A stretch of 49,007 bases of DNA from an uncultured Clostridia bacterium (GCA_944391855.1 CALXVB010000009.1:1-49007); one strand, 5' to 3'. Shown: positions 28,827 to 38,408, counted from the first letter of the stretch. Program-made: numbers and translations. The notes: generated from the sequence alone by a model not told the origin.

Positions 28827-29831
28827 CTAACTAAAATAAATAATATGGTTTTTAGGGAAATATTTACTTAATAATTTTCCTATATATTCTTCCCCTTTTT
28901 TCCTTTCTTCTTGCTTGTACGTGTACTTTCCTTTTCCTCTACCAGTCATTAATTTCTCATTATATAAATTTATGGCATTAGGAAAAGCTTCTTCATTTAT
29001 TTTTCTATGAATATAACTATATGTCATAAATATAACTTCAAAAAACATATCTTCCTTTACTTCATCACTTAAATTCTCTTTTAAATATATTACAAGTTCT
29101 TTATATAACTCCTGCCAGTTTTCTACAAATATTACTGGTGCAATAAGTATTCCTACTTTATATCCTGCTTTTTTTAATTTATTTATTGCTTTTACTCTAT
29201 TTTCTAAATTAGAAGTTCCCATCTCTACTTTTTGAATTATTTCTTTTGGATTAACACTCATCCTTATAATTACTTTTTCTTTTCCTTGTATATCTAATAT
29301 GTCATCCACCATATCAAATTTTGTTGGAAAAGTTATATACCCTTTTTTAGCTTTTTCAAAATTTTCTATTGTCCATTTTAGATTTCCTGTAATACTGTTT
29401 TCTAATATTAAGTCACTATTACTTCCAATTTCAAAAACCAGTTCTTTATCACTTTCATTTGCTGTCTTTATAATTTTTTCTAACATTTCTTCTCTATTTA
29501 CAAATAATCTTAAATATGCACATTTATTATAATTACACACTAGATAACAATATAAACACATTGCTGTGCAACCAGAAGAAGTATATGGCACCAAATAATT
29601 TGATATTTTATTATTTGGTACAAATCTATGTGTTTTTCTAATTCCAATTATTAAATTTCTCTTCATTTTTGGAAACTCTTTATTTTCTTTTTTTCTCATT
29701 TCTTCAATGTTATTATGATTATCTATAATAAATTTTGGAACATTAGTATATTTTTCTAAGAGTTTTCTTCCTAGCTTGTAATTTAATGCATTTTCTTCAT
29801 AGTATATAGCATCTGGTATAAATTCTTTCAT
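28827..29831 (-). CDS. splB: spore photoproduct lyase
   Basis: A radical-SAM enzyme that reverses the spore photoproduct in germinating spores. It is 334 residues with the SPL signature GCTAMCLYCYL (Cys-x3-Cys-x2-Cys at about 88-95) followed by AYLRLFVNREEML, and the C-terminal KYFPKNHIIYFS. ATG with GAGGTG upstream. It is divergent from ylbJ across 117 bases, a region that may hold sporulation promoters; I could not make out firm sigma-E or sigma-G boxes. Confidence 0.9.
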   Translation of the reverse strand: MKEFIPDAIYYEENALNYKLGRKLLEKYTNVPKFIIDNHNNIEEMRKKENKEFPKMKRNLIIGIRKTHRFVPNNKISNYLVPYTSSGCTAMCLYCYLVCNYNKCAYLRLFVNREEMLEKIIKTANESDKELVFEIGSNSDLILENSITGNLKWTIENFEKAKKGYITFPTKFDMVDDILDIQGKEKVIIRMSVNPKEIIQKVEMGTSNLENRVKAINKLKKAGYKVGILIAPVIFVENWQELYKELVIYLKENLSDEVKEDMFFEVIFMTYSYIHRKINEEAFPNAINLYNEKLMTGRGKGKYTYKQEERKKGEEYIGKLLSKYFPKNHIIYFS

Positions 29832-29948
29832 TTGATTTTCACCTCTTTAAACTTAATTTTGATTATTATATCCCGTACATTTCTAATTATTCTTCTATAA
29901 AAGCACATAAGTATTTTTCATATTGCATAATTATTAGTAGGTGATTTT

Positions 29949-31209
29949 ATGAGGTTTATATTTTTATCTTTTAGAAGAAATATTTTACCTATTATCCTTG
30001 TACTATTTACTATTGGTCTAATCTTGTTTTCAAGTTCAAACCTCACAGCTGCAAAAAACGGACTTGTTTTATGGACTACATGTGTAGTTCCCTCTCTTTT
30101 TCCATTTTTCGTAATTATTAATTTACTTTCACATACTAAACTAGTGACATTTATCGGAAAATTATTAGATAAATGTATGAGACCTATTTTTAATGTGCCT
30201 GGTGTGCGGTGGTTTTGCTTTTGCCATGGGACTTATCAGTGGTTATCCTGTTGGTGCCAAAATCGTTTCTGATTTTAGAGAAAATGGATTAGTTTCTAAA
30301 GATGAAGGAGAAAGATTACTTTGTTTTACTAATAATTCTGGCCCCTTATTTATATTAAGTAGTGTTGGAATTGCACTATTTGGAGATACTAAAACAGGAT
30401 TACTACTTCTTTGTACACATATTCTTTCTTGTATAACTGTTGGAATTATATTAGCTAGAATTTCTAAAAAAGATAAGAAAAGAGATAATAAAAATAATTT
30501 GATTGAACAATATTACTTAAAAAATAGTAAGCTATATGGTAATAATGATAAATCTGATAAACAAGAAAATATTAATTTTAAAAATTTAGGTGAAATATTA
30601 ACAAATAGTATAAATAATAGTATTTCTACTCTTTTAATGATAGGTGGCTTTGTAGTTATCTTTTCGGTAATTATATCAATTCTAAATCAAGCTAATATAT
30701 TAGATAAATTAAGCAAACTACTTTACCCTTTATTACATTTGTTTAATTTTGATATAGATTTTGCTAAACCATTACTTGCTGGAATACTAGAATTAACAAA
30801 TGGAGTAAATGGAATAGCAAGTATTAATACAAAACTTATCTCTCAAAACATAGTATTAAGTGCATTTTTGCTTGGGTTTGGCGGTTTTTCTGTTTTACTT
30901 CAAGTATATAGCATTATATCTAAAACAGATTTATCTATAAAACCATATTTGAAAGGCAAATTTTTACAAGGAATAATTGCTAGCATATATACTTTTCTAG
31001 CATTAAAATTTATACCTTTCTTAAATTTAGATATTATTCAAGCTAATTCTTTATTATATAGCTCTACTAGTGCTAACAGTACAAGTAATTTAATAACTAC
31101 CTCATATTCATTCTTTTATAACTTTGGAATATTTATTATTGGAATTATTCTAATATTTTTAATATTTAAAATATTTAATAATTTATATCTTCGCATAAAA
31201 GAAATTTAA
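29949..31209 (+). CDS. ylbJ: YlbJ-type sporulation membrane protein, +1 frameshifted
   Basis: Nucleoside-recognition (Gate) family membrane protein needed for spore cortex formation in Bacillus. From the ATG at 29949 (AGGTG upstream) the first frame gives membrane segments, CVVPSLFPFFVIINLLS and MRPIFNVPGV; the next zero-frame codon is CGG (30207-30209) and that frame stops 21 codons later. Skipping one base restores GGFAFAMGLISGYPVGAK, the family hallmark, then CFTNNSGPLFI and several more membrane segments to 31209. The joined product is about 419 residues, normal for YlbJ. The charged loop around residues 175-210 (KKDKKRDNKN) is long. The small gene at 31242 follows closely. Confidence 0.82.
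30207..30209 (+). other. candidate +1 frameshift site in ylbJ (GTG CGG T)
   Basis: The zero frame reads GGT GTG CGG TGG; the conserved product Gly-Val-Gly-Gly-Phe needs GTG (C) GGT GGT. CGG is codon 87 and the +1 codon is Gly. Skipping the preceding G instead would give Cys in place of Val, so the exact slip cannot be fixed from sequence. P-site slippage of tRNA-Val onto TGC is not plausible, which favours an A-site mechanism. Confidence 0.6.
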
Positions 31210-31241
31210 TTGAATATATATTACTAGGAGTTGATTTATAT

Positions 31242-31475
31242 ATGGATAGAGAAAATATGAATAATTTTTATGGTATGCCACCATATAACTATGATAATGG
31301 TTTTGATAATTCAATGGGAGATAATCCAATGTTTAATCCTATTATGCAATATGAACAAGCATATATGTATTACAAGTATTTAACCCAACAAGTGGAGTAT
31401 AAAATAAAATGTAAGGAATATGATAAGTTATGTGGTTCTTCAAGTAGATCTGAAAGCTCTAGGTCAAGGGATTAG
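31242..31475 (+). CDS. small protein downstream of ylbJ, function unknown
   Basis: 77 residues: an Asn/Tyr/Met/Pro-rich N-terminal half (FYGMPPYNYDNGFDN), a helical YYKYLTQQVEYKIKCKEYDKLC segment broken across about 46-67, and a Ser/Arg tail. No membrane segment. GGAG lies 11 bases before the ATG. It is 32 bases after ylbJ and probably in its transcript, so a spore-related role is possible, but this is inference from position and composition only. Confidence 0.6.
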   Translation: MDRENMNNFYGMPPYNYDNGFDNSMGDNPMFNPIMQYEQAYMYYKYLTQQVEYKIKCKEYDKLCGSSSRSESSRSRD

Positions 31476-31488
31476 TCTTTTCCATAAT

Positions 31489-31517
31489 TTGACATTTTTT
31501 ATGTAAAGGTATATAAT
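31489..31517 (+). promoter_or_regulatory. perfect-consensus sigma-A promoter
   Basis: TTGACA (31489-31494), exactly 17 bases, TATAAT (31512-31517). It drives only the 57-residue gene that follows, as a terminator closes the unit at 31749-31777. Confidence 0.85.
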
Positions 31518-31556
31518 TTATATTATACAAAATTTAAATAAGGAGGTACACTAGAG

Positions 31557-31730
31557 ATGTACAACATTGAAGCTATACGGAGATTAATCGCAAAAAATGG
31601 AATTGATGCCACAGTCAGACTTTTATGTTCTGACAATTTGCCTGAAAATATAAAGGCAGAACTTACCAAATGTGGTATCTTTCGAAATAACTACCTCTGC
31701 TTGAGTCTAGTTTACTCCTTAGCAAAATAA
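31557..31730 (+). CDS. 57-residue protein of unknown function
   Basis: MYNIEAIRRLIAKNGIDATV followed by RLLCSDNLPENIKAELTKCG and NNYLCLSLVYSLAK. I recognise no family. Strong AAGGAGG site 9 bases before the ATG, a perfect promoter and a strong terminator argue that it is expressed. Codon use is GC-richer than the neighbours (GTC, GCC, CTC, TGC). Codon 8 is CGG; a +1 shift there, as inferred for accA, mtaB and ylbJ, would read GGA GAT TAA and stop at once after nine residues. It might be a foreign cassette, or a short leader-like reporter of CGG decoding; neither can be proved here. Confidence 0.65.
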   Translation: MYNIEAIRRLIAKNGIDATVRLLCSDNLPENIKAELTKCGIFRNNYLCLSLVYSLAK

Positions 31731-31748
31731 AAACTAAATTTAGTTTTT

Positions 31749-31777
31749 CCCATTCTTTTATAGAATGGGTTTTTTAT
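31749..31777 (+). terminator. terminator of the 57-codon gene
   Basis: CCCATTC / GAATGGG stem with a 7-base loop, followed by seven T or more. Confidence 0.85.
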
Positions 31778-31794
31778 TAGTATTTGAAAGCAAC

Positions 31795-31829
31795 AAAACA
31801 GCTTGTGTTTTTAGTTACAAGCTGTTTTT
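31795..31829 (-). terminator. terminator of tRNA-Met
   Basis: AACAGCTTGT / ACAAGCTGTT stem with T-runs on both sides; 14 bases past the tRNA 3' end on the minus strand. Confidence 0.65.
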
Positions 31830-31842
31830 GGTTTTATAAGGT

Positions 31843-31919
31843 TGGTAGCGAGAAATGGATTCGAACCATCGACCCACTGGGTATGAACCAGTTGCTCTAG
31901 CCAACTGAGCTATCTCGCC
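31843..31919 (-). tRNA. tRNA-Met (CAT), elongator type
   Basis: 77 bases with encoded CCA. Acceptor GGCGAGA pairs with TCTCGCT (first pair G-T), D-arm GCTCAGTTGGCTAGAGC, anticodon stem ACTGG/CCAGT with loop TTCATAC (anticodon at 31883-31885), and T-loop TTCGAAT. The paired first position and sequence fit elongator tRNA-Met rather than the initiator; the CAT isoleucine tRNA is less likely by acceptor and D-arm sequence. Confidence 0.93.
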
Positions 31920-31940
31920 ATATTTTTTAACGCGATTAAA

Positions 31941-31969
31941 ATTATAATAGTTTTTCTTTAATTTGTCAA
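31941..31969 (-). promoter_or_regulatory. consensus promoter of tRNA-Met
   Basis: TTGACA, 17-base spacer, TATAAT on the minus strand, 22 bases before the tRNA 5' end. Confidence 0.85.
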
Positions 31970-32010
31970 GTATATATAATAAATTTAATAAGTATTAAAA
32001 AAGTATAAAT

Positions 32011-32041
32011 GAAAATCTACTCATTTATTAAGTAGATTTTC
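32011..32041 (-). terminator. terminator of the 108-codon gene
   Basis: GAAAATCTACT / AGTAGATTTTC stem with an 9-base loop, followed by ATTTATACTTTTTT on the minus strand. Confidence 0.65.
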
Positions 32042-32068
32042 ATTTACTATATTTATACTATAAAAATA

Positions 32069-32395
32069 TTATCTACTTCCATCTTCTCCAATTTGTTTTT
32101 CAGGCTGCTTTTGCACAGTCTTAGTTGCTTGTCCTTTTGGAGTTAAATCTTTTTTCTCTACTTTAACTGACTTTAATACTTCTCTTCTTTGTGCCTTTCC
32201 TGAATTGCCATAAGCATCTACTTTACTATCTATGCTTTCAGAACTTTTTGCAAGCTCTGCTTCAGTTTTATCGGTAGAGTCTATATTCAATTCTATGTCT
32301 GGCTCTATGTCACTTTTACTTGTTACCATATTTTTTATAGTAGCAAATGGAGATGTTAGTATTTGCCAGAAATTAAGTTTTATATCTCTATCCAT
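32069..32395 (-). CDS. small acidic protein, function unknown
   Basis: 108 residues from the ATG at 32395 (GAGGTGG upstream). It starts MDRDIKLNFWQILTSPFATI, a possibly amphipathic segment, then a polar, Ser/Asp/Glu/Lys-rich remainder (KSDIEPDIELNIDSTDKTE) that is likely disordered. No domain recognised. It lies downstream of rpoD on the same strand with a terminator behind it. Confidence 0.6.
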   Translation of the reverse strand: MDRDIKLNFWQILTSPFATIKNMVTSKSDIEPDIELNIDSTDKTEAELAKSSESIDSKVDAYGNSGKAQRREVLKSVKVEKKDLTPKGQATKTVQKQPEKQIGEDGSR

Positions 32396-32460
32396 TATAT
32401 CCACCTCATTTTTCCACAACCTATTTCTATATTAACATAATTTTACAGAAAAATCAAGTT

Positions 32461-33684
32461 TTAGCCCATATAATCTCTTAATTTCTTACTTCTACTTGGA
32501 TGTCTTAATTTTCTTAATGCTTTTGCTTCTATTTGTCTTATTCTTTCTCTAGTAACATCAAATTGCTTTCCAACTTCTTCTAGTGTTCTTGCTTTTCCAT
32601 CTTCTAGTCCAAATCTTAATTTTAATACCATTGCTTCTCTTGGTGTTAATGTATCCATTACTTCTTCTAATTGTTCTCTTAAAAGTGTATGTGCTGCTGA
32701 ATCTTGTGGTGCTGGGCTATCTTCATCTTGTATAAAGTCTCCTAAATGGCTATCATCCTCTTCTCCTATTGGTGTTTCTAAAGAAACAGGATCTTGTGCT
32801 ATTTTTTGTATTTCCATAACCTTTTCAACACTTATTTCCATTTCTTTAGCTATTTCTTCCGGAGTAGGCTCACGTCCATTTTGTTGTAACAATTGTCTTG
32901 AAGTACGAATTAATTTATTTATTGTTTCAACCATGTGAACTGGTATTCTTATTGTTCTTGCTTGGTCTGCAATGGCTCTTGTTATTGCTTGTCTAATCCA
33001 CCATGTTGCATACGTACTAAATTTAAAACCTTTGTTATAGTCAAATTTTTCTACTGCCTTTATTAGTCCCATATTACCTTCTTGTATTAAGTCTAAGAAA
33101 AGCATTCCTCTACCAACATATTTTTTTGCAATACTTACAACTAGTCTTAAGTTTGATTCAGCTAATTTTTGTTTTGCTTCTTCATCACCATCTATTATTC
33201 TTTGAGCAAGTTCCGCTTCCTCTTCATAAGTAAGTAGTGGTATTTTTCCTATTTCTCTTAAATACATTCTAACTGGATCATCTACACTAACACCTTCAAT
33301 GTTAGTTACGTCCATATCTTCTAATTTTATTTCTTCTACATTTTCTAAATCTTCTATATCTGGCTCATCTAAATCATCATTTAAATCTACACCTAAATCT
33401 TCAAATGCATCAAATACTTTATCTATTTCTTCTGGGTTTGTGTCATCTAATTCAGTTGCTAATTCTCCATAAGTAATTTTGCCACTTTCTTTTGCTTTTT
33501 CTATTATTTTCTGTACTTTTTCGTCTGTAGCACCATTATCTTTCTTTTCTTCCTTTTTAGTTACTTGCTTTTCTTCTACATTTTTGCTATCTACTTTTTT
33601 CTTTGCTGGTTCTTTTTCAGATACATTTTTATTTAGTTTTACTTTTTTTTCTTTTATTGCTTCATCTTTTTCTGACTTTTTCAT
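32461..33684 (-). CDS. rpoD: RNA polymerase sigma factor RpoD (sigma-A)
   Basis: The primary sigma factor, 407 residues. A Lys/Glu-rich N-terminal extension of about 50 residues precedes region 1.1; region 1.2/2 has [46 protein letters not shown] and [15 protein letters not shown]; region 4 has [20 protein letters not shown]. The many TTGACA/TATAAT promoters in the window agree with it. ATG with GGGGG upstream, 11 bases after dnaG, forming the usual dnaG-rpoD operon. Confidence 0.97.
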   Translation of the reverse strand: MKKSEKDEAIKEKKVKLNKNVSEKEPAKKKVDSKNVEEKQVTKKEEKKDNGATDEKVQKIIEKAKESGKITYGELATELDDTNPEEIDKVFDAFEDLGVDLNDDLDEPDIEDLENVEEIKLEDMDVTNIEGVSVDDPVRMYLREIGKIPLLTYEEEAELAQRIIDGDEEAKQKLAESNLRLVVSIAKKYVGRGMLFLDLIQEGNMGLIKAVEKFDYNKGFKFSTYATWWIRQAITRAIADQARTIRIPVHMVETINKLIRTSRQLLQQNGREPTPEEIAKEMEISVEKVMEIQKIAQDPVSLETPIGEEDDSHLGDFIQDEDSPAPQDSAAHTLLREQLEEVMDTLTPREAMVLKLRFGLEDGKARTLEEVGKQFDVTRERIRQIEAKALRKLRHPSRSKKLRDYMG

Positions 33685-33695
33685 TCTATTACCCC

Positions 33696-35483
33696 CTACT
33701 TAACTTTAGCTAACTTTAGTATTACCTCATTTAAGCTTTCTTCTAGTTTATGAATTTCCTCTTTAGTCATATTATTTGTGTTTTCTAGTTTTTTTATTAT
33801 TTCATTTCTTGTATTTACTAATTTTTCCTTATTATATATAGCTAATAAATCATCTATGCATTTATCTATATCCGAAATTCCAAAATCGTCTGCCATGATT
33901 CCAGATAAATAGTTTATTATTTCTTCTTCAGAAAATAAATCTAGTATATTTGTCTCTTTTCCTACCGAATATTCTTCATATATCTTAGAAATTATTCTTT
34001 TATTCATGCTATCTTTTATGCTATCTACGGTTATTATATCTTTTATTGCGCCATAGCTTTGCTTTGGATAATTTACTAATATATATATAACCATTTTTTC
34101 TCTTTTTATTATAGCTTCATCTACTTTTTCTGTATTATCTTTTTTTATGTAGCTTTTTATTGGCACACCTTCTAATACTTTTTTGTCATTATCTTTTCGA
34201 TATACTAGTTTATTAACTTCTCCATATATGGCTTCTTTTGAAATTCCATATTCTTTTGAAATTTTGTCTATGTATATTTCTTTTTCCATGTTGTTATCTA
34301 CTTTTGATAATATTTTTGCAATTTCATTTAAAAATTTTATTTTGTCATTTACATTTTCTATATTTAGATTTTGTTTTAGAGTTTTAACTTTAAATTCTAC
34401 TAATGATATTGCATTATCAACACATTTTTGAAATCTTTCTGGTCCATATTTTATTATGAATTCGTCTGGATCTTTTGCACCATATATTTGAAGCACACGG
34501 ATATCACAACCCATATTTTGGAGTATTTCCATTCCTCTTAATGTTGCTGCTTGTCCTGCACCATCAGCATCATATCCTATTATTACTTGTTCACTATTTT
34601 TTCTAAGTAATCTACCTTGCTGTTCTGTAAGTGCTGTTCCAAGTGACGCTACAACATTTGTAATTCCTCTTTGATATAGAGAAATGGCATCCATATATCC
34701 TTCTACAATTATTATCTTTTTAGTATCACCTTTTTTAGCAATATTTAGTCCGAATAAATTTCTACCTTTGCTATATACTATGTTTTCTGGCGAATTTATA
34801 TATTTAGGTTTACTATCATCTAATACTCTTCCACCAAATGCAATAAATTTTCCCGTTGTGTCCTGTATTGGAATCATTAATCTTCGCCTAAATCTATCTA
34901 TAAATTTTCCATTTTCTGTTTTATTTACTAAACTAGATGCTAGTATTTCTTCTTCTGTAAATCCTTTTTGTTTTAATAATCTATATAACTCATCAAATAT
35001 TCCAGAATATCCTATTAAAAATGATTTTAAAGTTCTATTATCTAACTTTCTCTTTTTTATATAATTCTGTGCTTCTTTTGAAGTTGGTTTATATAGATTT
35101 TCATGATAAAACTTTGCAGCAATTTCATTTATTTCATATACTTTTGATTTTAGTATAGCTTTTTTATTATCTTGATAACTATTATCCAATGTAGGAAGTG
35201 TGATATTTGCTCTATTTGCTAATAGTTCTATAGTCTCTCTAAAGTCCAAGTTTTCAATTTTGCTAACAAAATGAATAACATTTCCTCCTACACCGCATCC
35301 AAAACAATGAAAAATTTGTTTATCAGGAGAGACAGAAAAAGAAGGTGATTTTTCTTTGTGAAATGGACATAGTCCAAAAAAGTTTCTACCACTTCTTTTT
35401 AATATTACATATTGCGATATTACGTCTACTATATCATTACTACTTCTTATTTCTTCTATTAATTCTTCACTATACCTTACCAA
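33696..35483 (-). CDS. dnaG: DNA primase DnaG
   Basis: Makes RNA primers for replication. It is 595 residues: the zinc finger [13 protein letters not shown] ... HCFGCGVGG at about 39-65, the primase core, [16 protein letters not shown] and GYDADGAGQ, and a C-terminal helicase-binding part. The start is a TTG at 35483, chosen because AAAGG lies upstream and [19 protein letters not shown] is the family N-terminus with no ATG nearby. Confidence 0.96.
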   Translation of the reverse strand: MVRYSEELIEEIRSSNDIVDVISQYVILKRSGRNFFGLCPFHKEKSPSFSVSPDKQIFHCFGCGVGGNVIHFVSKIENLDFRETIELLANRANITLPTLDNSYQDNKKAILKSKVYEINEIAAKFYHENLYKPTSKEAQNYIKKRKLDNRTLKSFLIGYSGIFDELYRLLKQKGFTEEEILASSLVNKTENGKFIDRFRRRLMIPIQDTTGKFIAFGGRVLDDSKPKYINSPENIVYSKGRNLFGLNIAKKGDTKKIIIVEGYMDAISLYQRGITNVVASLGTALTEQQGRLLRKNSEQVIIGYDADGAGQAATLRGMEILQNMGCDIRVLQIYGAKDPDEFIIKYGPERFQKCVDNAISLVEFKVKTLKQNLNIENVNDKIKFLNEIAKILSKVDNNMEKEIYIDKISKEYGISKEAIYGEVNKLVYRKDNDKKVLEGVPIKSYIKKDNTEKVDEAIIKREKMVIYILVNYPKQSYGAIKDIITVDSIKDSMNKRIISKIYEEYSVGKETNILDLFSEEEIINYLSGIMADDFGISDIDKCIDDLLAIYNKEKLVNTRNEIIKKLENTNNMTKEEIHKLEESLNEVILKLAKVK

Positions 35484-35591
35484 TTTTTTCTGACCTTTCT
35501 ATCATATATTTATTTTATTCGACATAAAGTCTTTAATTCCTTCTTATGAGTTTACAGTTTTTACCTTTTATATTCAGATAAAGTACATAAT

Positions 35592-35616
35592 AAAGTCGTA
35601 TCTTTTGAGATACGAC
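35592..35616 (-). terminator. carD terminator
   Basis: GTCGTATCT / AGATACGAC stem with a 4-base loop 16 bases after the carD stop, with TTTATT following on the minus strand; in the plus direction it is followed by CTTTCTTTT. Confidence 0.65.
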
Positions 35617-35632
35617 CTTTCTTTTGTATTAA

Positions 35633-36211
35633 TTATAAATTTTCGCTCGTTCCTGTTCCATTAAATGGAATAAATTTACTTACTATATCTTGATTAATAT
35701 CTATATTTTCTTGTGGTAGTTTATATTCATCAAATGAAATATTTATTTTATTTTCTACTAGCTTTTCTACTTCTTCTTGTGAAGCATGCTCTGCAAGTAC
35801 AAGTTCACTAACTAATATTTGTTTAGCATTATTTAGCATTTTCTTTTCTCCAGTAGATAGCCCTTTTTCTTTTTGTTTAAAGCTCAAATTTCTAACTACA
35901 TCTGCCACTTCATATATATCGCCACTTTTCATTTTGTCCATATTATCTCTATATCTCTTGTTCCAATTTTGAGACATTTCTGTCTCATTTTGCCCTAATA
36001 CAGACATTACTTTTGCTGCTTCTTCCTTATTTATTATATTTCTAACGCCAACCTCTTCTGCCTTATCAGTTGGTACCATTACCTTTACTTCTCCCGGCAT
36101 TTTAATTATATAATAATTTTGTTTTTCTCCTAATATGTTCTTTTCTTCTATTGCATCTATGGTTCCTGCGCCATGCATTGGATAAACTATTTTGTCACCT
36201 ATATTAAACAT
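35633..36211 (-). CDS. CarD/CdnL-family RNA polymerase-binding regulator
   Basis: 192 residues. The N-terminal RNAP-interaction domain has FNIGDKIVYPMHGAGTIDAIEEK and YYIIKMPGEVKVMVPTDKAEEVG; the helical C-terminal DNA-binding part has WNKRYRDNMDKMKSGD and EVVRNL-like VADVVRNLS. The family stabilises open promoter complexes, often at rRNA genes. ATG with AAAGGAGG upstream and its own good promoter. Confidence 0.9.
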   Translation of the reverse strand: MFNIGDKIVYPMHGAGTIDAIEEKNILGEKQNYYIIKMPGEVKVMVPTDKAEEVGVRNIINKEEAAKVMSVLGQNETEMSQNWNKRYRDNMDKMKSGDIYEVADVVRNLSFKQKEKGLSTGEKKMLNNAKQILVSELVLAEHASQEEVEKLVENKINISFDEYKLPQENIDINQDIVSKFIPFNGTGTSENL

Positions 36212-36291
36212 TTAGGTCCTCCTTTCAAAAGTAAATTTTATATATATGAAGTTAAAGAAAGGATTACTTCTCTCTTTCAAACTACATTTCT

Positions 36292-36320
36292 ATTATACTA
36301 CAAAAAATGGCAAAAGTCAA
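36292..36320 (-). promoter_or_regulatory. promoter of the CarD-family gene
   Basis: TTGACT, 17-base spacer, TATAAT on the minus strand, about 80 bases before the ATG at 36211. Confidence 0.75.
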
Positions 36321-36411
36321 AACTTTTACCATTAATTTTCACAACTTTTTTGCCCTCAATTCCTTGATATTGAAGGCTTTCTGTATTTTTATAATATTTT
36401 TTTATTTTTTT

Positions 36412-36873
36412 CTACTTGCTAGTCGAACCAAAACCGCCTTTTCTTTCTCCCTCAGCACTATCGTCATCTGTAACTAAATACTTTTGAAATATTGCTTGAC
36501 CTATTGCGTCACCTTTTTTTATAACTGTATCTTCATCTTTTATATTATAGAATGCAAACATTATATGTCCATCATTATCTGGATTTCCATAATAATCTTT
36601 ATCTACTACTCCAACACTGTTTGATAAAATTAAACCTTTTTTCTTTGGATTAGAACTTCTATTATATAACATTAAAACTTCATCATCTTTCATGTATGCT
36701 TTTATACCTGTTTTTACAAGTGTTGGTGCCATACCTTTTTTGAAACTTGGTACTACTATATCTTCCGCTGCTTCTACGTCATATCCAGCAGAATATTTTG
36801 TTTTTCTTATAGGTAAATTTATTCCTTTATCCTCCCAACCTTTTGCTACTTCAAATCCTCTTTCTTTTTCCAT
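36412..36873 (-). CDS. dut: dUTPase (deoxyuridine 5'-triphosphate nucleotidohydrolase)
   Basis: Hydrolyses dUTP to dUMP, keeping uracil out of DNA. It is 153 residues of the trimeric type with the five motifs visible: AGYDVEAAEDI (1), RSSNPKKKGLILSNS (2), GVVDKDYYGNPDN (3), GDAIGQAIFQKY (4) and ERKGGFGSTSK (5, closing the active site). ATG with AAGGGA some 11 bases upstream. An imperfect hairpin at about 36353-36385 lies beyond the stop. Confidence 0.93.
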   Translation of the reverse strand: MEKERGFEVAKGWEDKGINLPIRKTKYSAGYDVEAAEDIVVPSFKKGMAPTLVKTGIKAYMKDDEVLMLYNRSSNPKKKGLILSNSVGVVDKDYYGNPDNDGHIMFAFYNIKDEDTVIKKGDAIGQAIFQKYLVTDDDSAEGERKGGFGSTSK

Positions 36874-37014
36874 TTATTTATCATTCCCTTCTGGTTATTT
36901 TACTAGTTCACGCTCATTATATTATACTTTTCTCTTTTGTCAAGTAAATTTTACAAAATATGAAAATATAAATTATAAAACATACTTTGATTATTAATTG
37001 CAACTTTATGTAAC

Positions 37015-37039
37015 CTTCTTCATATTATATATGAAGGAG
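37015..37039 (+). promoter_or_regulatory. hairpin covering the feoA ribosome site
   Basis: CTTCTTCAT (37015-37023) pairs with ATGAAGGAG (37031-37039) through nine pairs, one of them G-T, with a 7-base AT loop. The GGAG of the Shine-Dalgarno site is inside the stem, 10 bases before the feoA ATG. This could hold down FeoA synthesis. Confidence 0.4.
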
Positions 37040-37049
37040 AGTTGATATT

Positions 37050-37283
37050 ATGAGTTCTATGCCATTAACTAAATTAAAACTTAATACTACTGGTGTTATA
37101 AAGGAGATTAATTGCAAAAAAAGTGTTAAAAGACGTTTACTAGATTTAGGTTTAATTCCCAATACTGATATAACACCAATAATGAAAAGTATAGCCGGAG
37201 ACCCTATTGCATATGAAGTTAGAAATATAATCCTGGCTATTAGAAAAGAAGATGCTGAAAAGATTATTGTATTTGCTAAATAG
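37050..37283 (+). CDS. feoA: FeoA-family protein
   Basis: 77 residues, an SH3-like FeoA domain: LKLNTTGVIKEINCKKSVKRRLLDLGLIPNTDI, then ITPIMKSIAGDPIAYEVRN and IILAIRKEDAEKI. FeoA assists the Fe2+ transporter FeoB. Here it is not next to feoB; a Sua5-type gene lies between and feoB is on the other strand. Confidence 0.9.
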   Translation: MSSMPLTKLKLNTTGVIKEINCKKSVKRRLLDLGLIPNTDITPIMKSIAGDPIAYEVRNIILAIRKEDAEKIIVFAK

Positions 37284-37301
37284 CTCTTTTTGTTGTATAA
37301 T
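37273..37301 (+). promoter_or_regulatory. probable promoter of the Sua5-type gene
   Basis: TTGCTA (37273-37278), 17-base spacer, TATAAT (37296-37301). The -35 lies in the last codons of feoA. Confidence 0.5.
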
Positions 37302-37336
37302 ATTAATGTTATTTTATATATAAAGAAGGCAAGTTT

Positions 37337-38395
37337 ATGAAGTACATTGATTTAAAAAATATTGATATAAATGAAGAAAATTTTAATAACCAAGATTTAG
37401 AATTCGCAGGAAATATTATAAGATCTGGAGGCTTAGTATTATTTCCTACAGAAACTGTATACGGTTTAGGTGCAAATGGATTAGATGCTTCTGCTGTAAA
37501 GAAAATTTATTTAGCTAAAGGTAGAAGTTCTGATAATCCATTAATTTTACATGTTTCTGATATGGACATGTTAGATAAAATTGCTACAAATATTTCTAAT
37601 ATAGAGCATAAATTAATTGATGCTTTTTGGCCAGGTCCTTTTACTATTATTTTAAATAGGACTCTGGTTGTTCCTGATATTGTTACTGCTGGACTTGATA
37701 CAGTTGGTATTCGTATGCCAAGTAATAAAATTGCAAATAAGCTTATATCTTATGCAGGAGTTCCCATAGCAGCACCTAGTGCAAACGTTTCTGGAAAACC
37801 TAGTGGTACAAATATTGATGATATTTTTTCTGAATTATCAGACAAAGTAGACTGCATTATAGACGGTGGTTCTTCTGAAGTTGGATTAGAATCTACTGTA
37901 GTAAGAGTTGTTGATAATATTCCTACTATTTTAAGACCTGGAAAAATTACTCCTGAAGATATACGAAGGGTAATAGGATGTGTTAAAATAGATGAACATA
38001 TCTTTTCTAAAATTTCTTCAGATGAAAAAGTACTCTCTCCTGGTATGAAGTATAGACATTATGCACCAAATAGCAAATGTGTTTTAGTATACAGCGAAAA
38101 TAGCTCATTATTGGTAAATAAAATATTAGAATTGTCTAATAAATATAGCAATCCATTAATATTAGCTACTACTGAAAATATTTCTAGTTATACTAATAAA
38201 AATCTATTAACCATTAATATTGGTCATAAAGATAATTTAGATGAAATTGCTCAAAATATTTTTACTGCTTTAAGACAAGTAGATAAATTAAATCCAGATA
38301 TTGTTTTTATAGAGGGTGTAAAACAAGAAGGTCTTGGACTTGCAATAATGAATCGATTAATTAGAGCTTGTGAATACAATTATATTTCTTTATAA
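37337..38395 (+). CDS. threonylcarbamoyl-AMP synthase, Sua5 type
   Basis: Makes threonylcarbamoyl-AMP for the t6A37 modification of tRNA, the substrate later used by MtaB (19352-20690). It is 352 residues, the long Sua5 form: the YrdC domain with GGLVLFPTETVYGLGAN, AKGRSSDNPLILHV, APSANVSGKPSGT and STVVRV, the linker SPGMKYRHYAP, and the C-terminal Sua5 domain. ATG with GAAGG upstream. Confidence 0.93.
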   Translation: MKYIDLKNIDINEENFNNQDLEFAGNIIRSGGLVLFPTETVYGLGANGLDASAVKKIYLAKGRSSDNPLILHVSDMDMLDKIATNISNIEHKLIDAFWPGPFTIILNRTLVVPDIVTAGLDTVGIRMPSNKIANKLISYAGVPIAAPSANVSGKPSGTNIDDIFSELSDKVDCIIDGGSSEVGLESTVVRVVDNIPTILRPGKITPEDIRRVIGCVKIDEHIFSKISSDEKVLSPGMKYRHYAPNSKCVLVYSENSSLLVNKILELSNKYSNPLILATTENISSYTNKNLLTINIGHKDNLDEIAQNIFTALRQVDKLNPDIVFIEGVKQEGLGLAIMNRLIRACEYNYISL

Positions 38396-38408
38396 ATATA
38401 TATAATAG

